Shown piece after piece: positions 60,151-64,000 of a stretch of DNA of 64,000 nt. The stretch is from positions 62,001 to 126,000 of the forward strand of contig JADFUC010001590.1 in assembly GCA_019722365.1 (NCBI GenBank). The letters run 5' to 3'. Source of the stretch: Lithospermum erythrorhizon (Eukaryota; Streptophyta; Magnoliopsida; Boraginales; Boraginaceae). The position numbers and the translations under genes are program-made. Within the stretch, counting starts at the first letter, position 1, and each line of letters begins with the position of its first letter. The notes below the pieces were generated by a model. It did no database searches. It had not been told where the DNA came from and was given only the letters and a program-made list of their open reading frames with translations.

Positions 60151-60922
60151 TGTTATTGTTTTGTAGGTACAAACCTAGCAAGAAGGATCAAGACAAAGAT
60201 TCTGTGAGTTAATGCACGAAGACATTAAAAGAGGATCAATCAAGGAGCGCGGATGATATGTTGATCGAGGGATCAATCAAGGACGGCGCGACAAGGCAAT
60301 CGCCTTAACGGTGAACATCTCGACTGGATGCATTGCTTGACCGTTAATAAAGGAGTTAATGAAGGATTGCCAACTATGGAAAGCTAGCCAGATCCAATCA
60401 AGGAACGGGATTGATTACCGGGTTAGCACCAGCGAAACACAAAGCGGAGTTAATGAGCGGATCATTAACCAGCCACAAGAGTCGAGATAAAGAATCAAGG
60501 ATCACATCGGGCAATCATGATTATGGGATTGATCAGCAGTGATCAACGGGTGGCTACATAACTAGTCAGTTGAGGATGTAGTAGTATAAATTAGAGCTTA
60601 CCTAGTTTATACCCATCGTTTGTTCTAGGAATTATATGTGTGTTTTGAGTGAGAAAAGAATTGTAGTTGATTTCATTGAAGCAATACCGTAGTAAAGTCT
60701 AAATAGTTTGCTTAGGTCTTTTCCGGTCATCATATACTCATACTGTGCCAGCCCCGCACATTAAGGCTGGAACACGGTGAGTCACAAAGGCTATTAACAT
60801 CAAGATAGGACGAAGACTCGGCCCAATCCCGTATAAAACTTTCTACGTCTTTTACTTTCTATATTGTCAAGCATTTAGTTAGCTTTAGCTACTCATTATA
60901 GTAACATCTCTGTAGGACATCA
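60151..60922 (+). repeat. 3' LTR of the nested copia element
   Basis: Starts TGTTATTGTT after the polypurine tract and ends GGACATCA, directly before the CAAAG target duplicate. Diverged, with several indels, from 54084-54931. Confidence 0.85.
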
Positions 60923-61340
60923 CAAAGAATGGTTAACTCCATATTCGCTACCCAGATTGGGCGAAACATGGATATATATGTTGACGATATGTTGGTGAAT
61001 AGGAAGAGAAGACAGGATCATTTGGAGAATTTAAGGGAAACATTTGACGAGTTAAGAAAAAGTCAACTCAGAATTAATTCGAACAAGTTCATTCAAGCGA
61101 ATTTCTACCCAAATTCCCTGGGCATGATCAACGAACGAATTGAACCAAATCCTAATAAACAAGCAAAGATTCACATGCAATTTCTCAAGGAAAGTACAAA
61201 GATATTCAAAAACACACGGGTGCCTTTTACGCATCGAAGCCTGTTCATCTCCGGTGTCCGCGAAAGAAATTTACCTTTTTTCAAGAATCTCAAAGTAGCC
61301 GATCAAGAAGTTTTATCAGACGGGAGAACGCGATAAAGCT
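60923..61340 (+). pseudogene. Gypsy reverse transcriptase, C-terminal half (after the insertion)
   Basis: Resumes in frame after the CAAAG duplicate: MVNSIFATQIGRNMDIYVDDMLV with the catalytic YVDD at 60977-60988, then HLENLRETFDELRKSQLRIN and KFIQANFYPNSLGMI.ERIEPNP. The open frame runs 135 codons from 60929 to 61336. Conserved order of the palm and thumb is kept. Confidence 0.9.
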
Positions 61341-62000
61341 TTTGAGGAGTTGAAGGAATATTTGAGTTCCCTTAAATTGTCAGTCACAACCGTAGCAGGG
61401 AAACATTGCAATTGTACCGCCTGTCCGGTGGAGCTATAAGTAGTGTGTTGATCCGTGAAGATGAAGGAATCAAAACCAATCTATTACGCGAGTCGTGGTT
61501 TTTACATGGTGCAAAAGAGAATTCACCATGTACAAGTTTGCCTTCTCGCCTTTGGCCGTCCAACGCAACTAAAAATGCGTATCGAATCACATCCAATTCA
61601 AGTGGTGACGGATCAACCCATGAAGAGAGTCATCACAAGTCCACAACTATCAGGAAGGTTGACAACTGGGCTATGTAGCCTAAGTGGGAGTTTGACATTT
61701 CCTATGTTCCTCTATACGCATCAAAGCCTGTGCTTTAGCGACTTCGCGGATTGAACGCATACCAAACCCTCACGCCGTTAGCGGATCTAATGACTTTGAA
61801 CTAGGAGTGAATAACCTCAGTGGGGTGATGTTTGCAGATCTGGGCCAAAATGAGGAGGATCAAAAATGGGAATCCCATCAAGGGCCCCTCACGGCGCGGG
61901 TGGTTGGCGGAACATGCACCACATTCACCTTCCTACCACCAATAATTTTAAGCCGAGTATTTAAGCCTTGGCTGCGTGATTGACCATAATCAAGTCTTTC
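61341..62000 (+). pseudogene. Gypsy RNase H region
   Basis: KAFEELKEYLSSLK leads in; then KPIYYASRGFYMVQKRIHHVQ, ESHPIQVVTDQPMK and SGRLTTGLCSLSG, in the order of a Ty3-gypsy RNase H, with the first catalytic part eroded. An open frame of 99 codons at 61455-61754 covers most of it. A second, poorer RNase-H-like stretch (VMFADLGQNEEDQ, about 61825) may be the extra domain some plant gypsy elements carry. Confidence 0.75.
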
Positions 62001-62438
62001 GATCAATCTTATTCCGGGTAAAAGGAGATTCCAAATTGGTTATGGACCAAGCTGGTAGAGGCATGTGAGTAAGACATGAACCGGCCAAGCAAAATACGAT
62101 GCAAAGCTGTGGTTGCCTGAGGATTTGAACAAGTTGTTCTAACACATCCCTCGGGCCCGTAATGAAGAGACCGACCATCTCTCGAGACTCCAGAACTACC
62201 TATTAACATGAATTGCCGCAGGAGTCTATGTGGAAATTCGTAAAAAACCAGCCCATGAAGAAATAATGTTTCGGGCTCGCGCTGTAGGAGCCATAAGACG
62301 TGGTAACTCCCATAGCAGATACTCGTCAACGGGTCAACTCCCCGAGAACATAACCTAAGCCCGAAAGATTAGAAACCGCTAGCTGATTTTACATATGACG
62401 TAAGAAATACAAGAAATCATGGGATGATCCATCGCTAG

Positions 62439-63495
62439 TTGCATGTCACAAGAAGATATTCTAAAGTACTTGTCAAGTACATCAAGCATGCGCTAAGTCA
62501 TATCGCGGAAGATCTCTCTGTGTATCAAGTACTTTTGGCCTATACCTTAGTCAAGGATGCCATGAACTATGTAAAGATATGTGATGTGGCGCTACAAAGG
62601 ATGGGATCGCAGCACACCAACCCACCTCACCTCAATGACTCCAATATCGAGCCCGGTACATTCGGCTATACTTCGGCATGTACTCATGGAAATTGCCCAA
62701 TTCCAAGGGAGCCTCGAAGTATGTGGTAGTCGCCAAGTGACTACTTCAATAAATGGGTCGAAGCTGCACCTCTCAAGAAAACAGGCAGTGATAGCATAGT
62801 AAGGTTTTTATGGAAACATGTTATCACTCGCTTTGGGGTCCCACGAATCCTTGTCTCTGATAACGAGCCACAATTTGAAAGTGAAGAATTGGAAAAGTTT
62901 TGCGAGAAGTACAATATAGAGCACCGATTTTCACCGGTTTATTATCCGCAATGAAATGGTCAAGTTGAGGTGGTAGAATTGCATACTCTGCAAGGGTATT
63001 AAGAAGAACATGATTCCAGAGAGCGAAAGAAAGTGGTACTGATCGAGAACTCCGGGCCATGCTATGGTCCTCAGAGAACCTCAGACGCTACAAGAGAAAC
63101 CTTTGGCCCGCATATGGTCTGGAAGGGCATCGCTGAGTCGGTTTACCCACATACCGCCAACTAGGGCGTTTAGCTAGGAAGAAATGGAACAAAAGAACGA
63201 AAACAACTTAACTTTATGGACGAACTACGGCATTCCAGCTTTGTACAAAATAATGAAATATAACATCTCATGACGGTATATAACCGACGAGTGAAGAATA
63301 AGCAGCTCAAGACAGTGATCTCGTGTTAAGGTTGTATTCGGACACTATCCCAAAAATGTAGATGAAGTTGATTCTCAAAACGGGAAGACCCTATCGCATC
63401 GCCAGGATGATTGCCTAGGAATTTCCGAAAGTTGTGAAGTCGAACGTGGGAGACAATCCTCTCACTTGGTACGCCTAATCTAAGCCAAATACTAT
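62439..63495 (+). pseudogene. Gypsy integrase
   Basis: AMNYVKICDVALQRMG (about 62560-62600) is the H2C2 end with its cysteine spacing worn, followed by NPPHLN. From about 62725 the core reads DYFNKWVEAAPL, RFGVPRILVSDNEPQFESEELEKF and FSPVYYPQ, then a stop and NGQVEV, giving the D-D-E region up to about 62970. The C-terminal part is traceable in shifted frames to RTWETILSLGTPNLSQIL near 63490. Only one stop breaks the core between residue blocks, but other frames are shifted, so it is not functional. Confidence 0.8.
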
Positions 63496-64000
63496 GTTGT
63501 CCGCCATCTATCTTTATTAATAGAAAGTTTGCGGCCTCGGTTCAATCCAATTCACCCTTTATATATGTTAATAATTCTTGACGACATTATGCGACGGTCA
63601 TAAGGTCGAAATTCGATCACTCACCTTAAAAACCAATTAAGATAACTTCCGCCAAGTGGGATATCATGTCAACAAGAAACCTCACTTGTAGTGAGCATTA
63701 AACGAAACATTCGCCAAGCGGATTCGAGATAAAAAATCCTCACTAGAAGGTAAAAATGGTATATTCGCCAAGCCGATCCTAATATACAAAATCCTAACAT
63801 AACTAGCTAGGGCGAGTTCAAGGAACTCAAAACCCTTCTCCTAAAAGGTAAAAACGACTTTGAGGCCTCTTGAGGGACTTAACTCCTGTGAGTGCGATTT
63901 AGCCTCCTTAATCGGAAAGTGTTAGCTATCACAAGAGGGCAAAGAGATAAATGCATATAATTTCAACGAGAGTAATGCACAATTATGGGGTAAACGATTG
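63496..64000 (+). other. Gypsy 3' noncoding tail, element continues past the window
   Basis: No open frame. Includes the short repeat at 63645-63810 and AAAGGTAAAA motifs. No polypurine tract chosen. Confidence 0.5.
63645..63810. repeat. Three diverged units of a 54- to 63-bp repeat
   Basis: CGCCAAG(T/C)GGA(T) blocks followed by AAATCCT(C/A)A recur near 63650, 63712 and 63766. They lie after integrase, in the noncoding tail before the unseen 3' LTR. Confidence 0.65.

Larger units (their letters stand above)
54084..60922 (+). mobile_element. SIRE/Maximus-like copia element nested in the gypsy RT
   Basis: LTRs 54084-54931 and 60151-60922, primer-binding site, gag, a reduced pol, an env-like frame and a polypurine tract. 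CAAAG flanks both ends (54079-54083 and 60923-60927). Env-like frame and gag type point to the SIRE/Maximus lineage. The integrase region is missing, so it is internally deleted as well as frameshifted. Confidence 0.85.
51116..64000 (+). mobile_element. Ty3-gypsy element, split by a nested copia, running off the window
   Basis: Primer-binding site, gag, protease, the first half of RT, a 6.8-kb copia insertion, the second half of RT, RNase H and integrase come in the order of a Ty3-gypsy polyprotein. The 3' LTR lies beyond 64000. Without the insertion, about 6 kb of element is seen here. Confidence 0.85.

Overview
This window looks like nuclear DNA of a flowering plant, probably a eudicot. It is AT-rich with GT-AG introns and is packed with degraded plant transposons: LINEs, Ty1-copia and Ty3-gypsy LTR elements, hAT and CACTA DNA transposons, and one SINE. 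I see one ordinary, apparently intact host gene: a three-exon MYB repressor of the KUA1/MYBH/MYBS3 family at 45.9-48.1 kb on the minus strand. I see no rRNA, functional tRNA, CRISPR array or operon. Nearly everything else is mobile-element debris full of frameshifts and stops.

Layout. 0-6 kb: an unassigned GC-richer block, a LINE reverse-transcriptase tail, and a probable CACTA terminus with subterminal repeats inserted into that LINE. 6-11 kb: hAT copy A (plus). 11.5-13.75 kb: LINE fragment (minus) with ORF1 end, endonuclease and RT start. 13.8-15.1 kb: a ~140-bp tandem array with an embedded SINE, then a copia integrase fragment. 15.1-18.9 kb: a long Ty3-gypsy LTR (Tekay/Del-like) and its gag. 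18.9-22.6 kb: CACTA remnants (DUF4216 end of TNPD, then a Ptta/En-Spm gene with recognisable introns). 22.9-27.8 kb: hAT copy B (minus), the inverted relative of copy A. 29.1-33.1 kb: LINE (minus). 33.2-43.7 kb: a nest, with a solo LTR inside a TNT1-like copia inside a Tekay-like LTR. 45.9-48.1 kb: the MYB gene. 49.6-50.1 kb: LTR-like fragment. 51.1-64.0 kb: a Ty3-gypsy element whose RT is split by a SIRE-like copia (54,084-60,922) with a perfect 5-bp target duplication.

The main biological points are: (1) two inverted copies of a hAT family that carry, beyond the transposase, a second start-conserved reading frame and clusters of palindromic AAACGGTACC-type repeats; (2) two multi-level nests that allow relative dating; (3) an 8-base ORF1/ORF2 overlap in a LINE; (4) sharp contrast between the clean MYB gene and transposons with a frame break every one to two hundred bases. 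Domain assignments come from reading the translations; no database search was run, and many boundaries are approximate.
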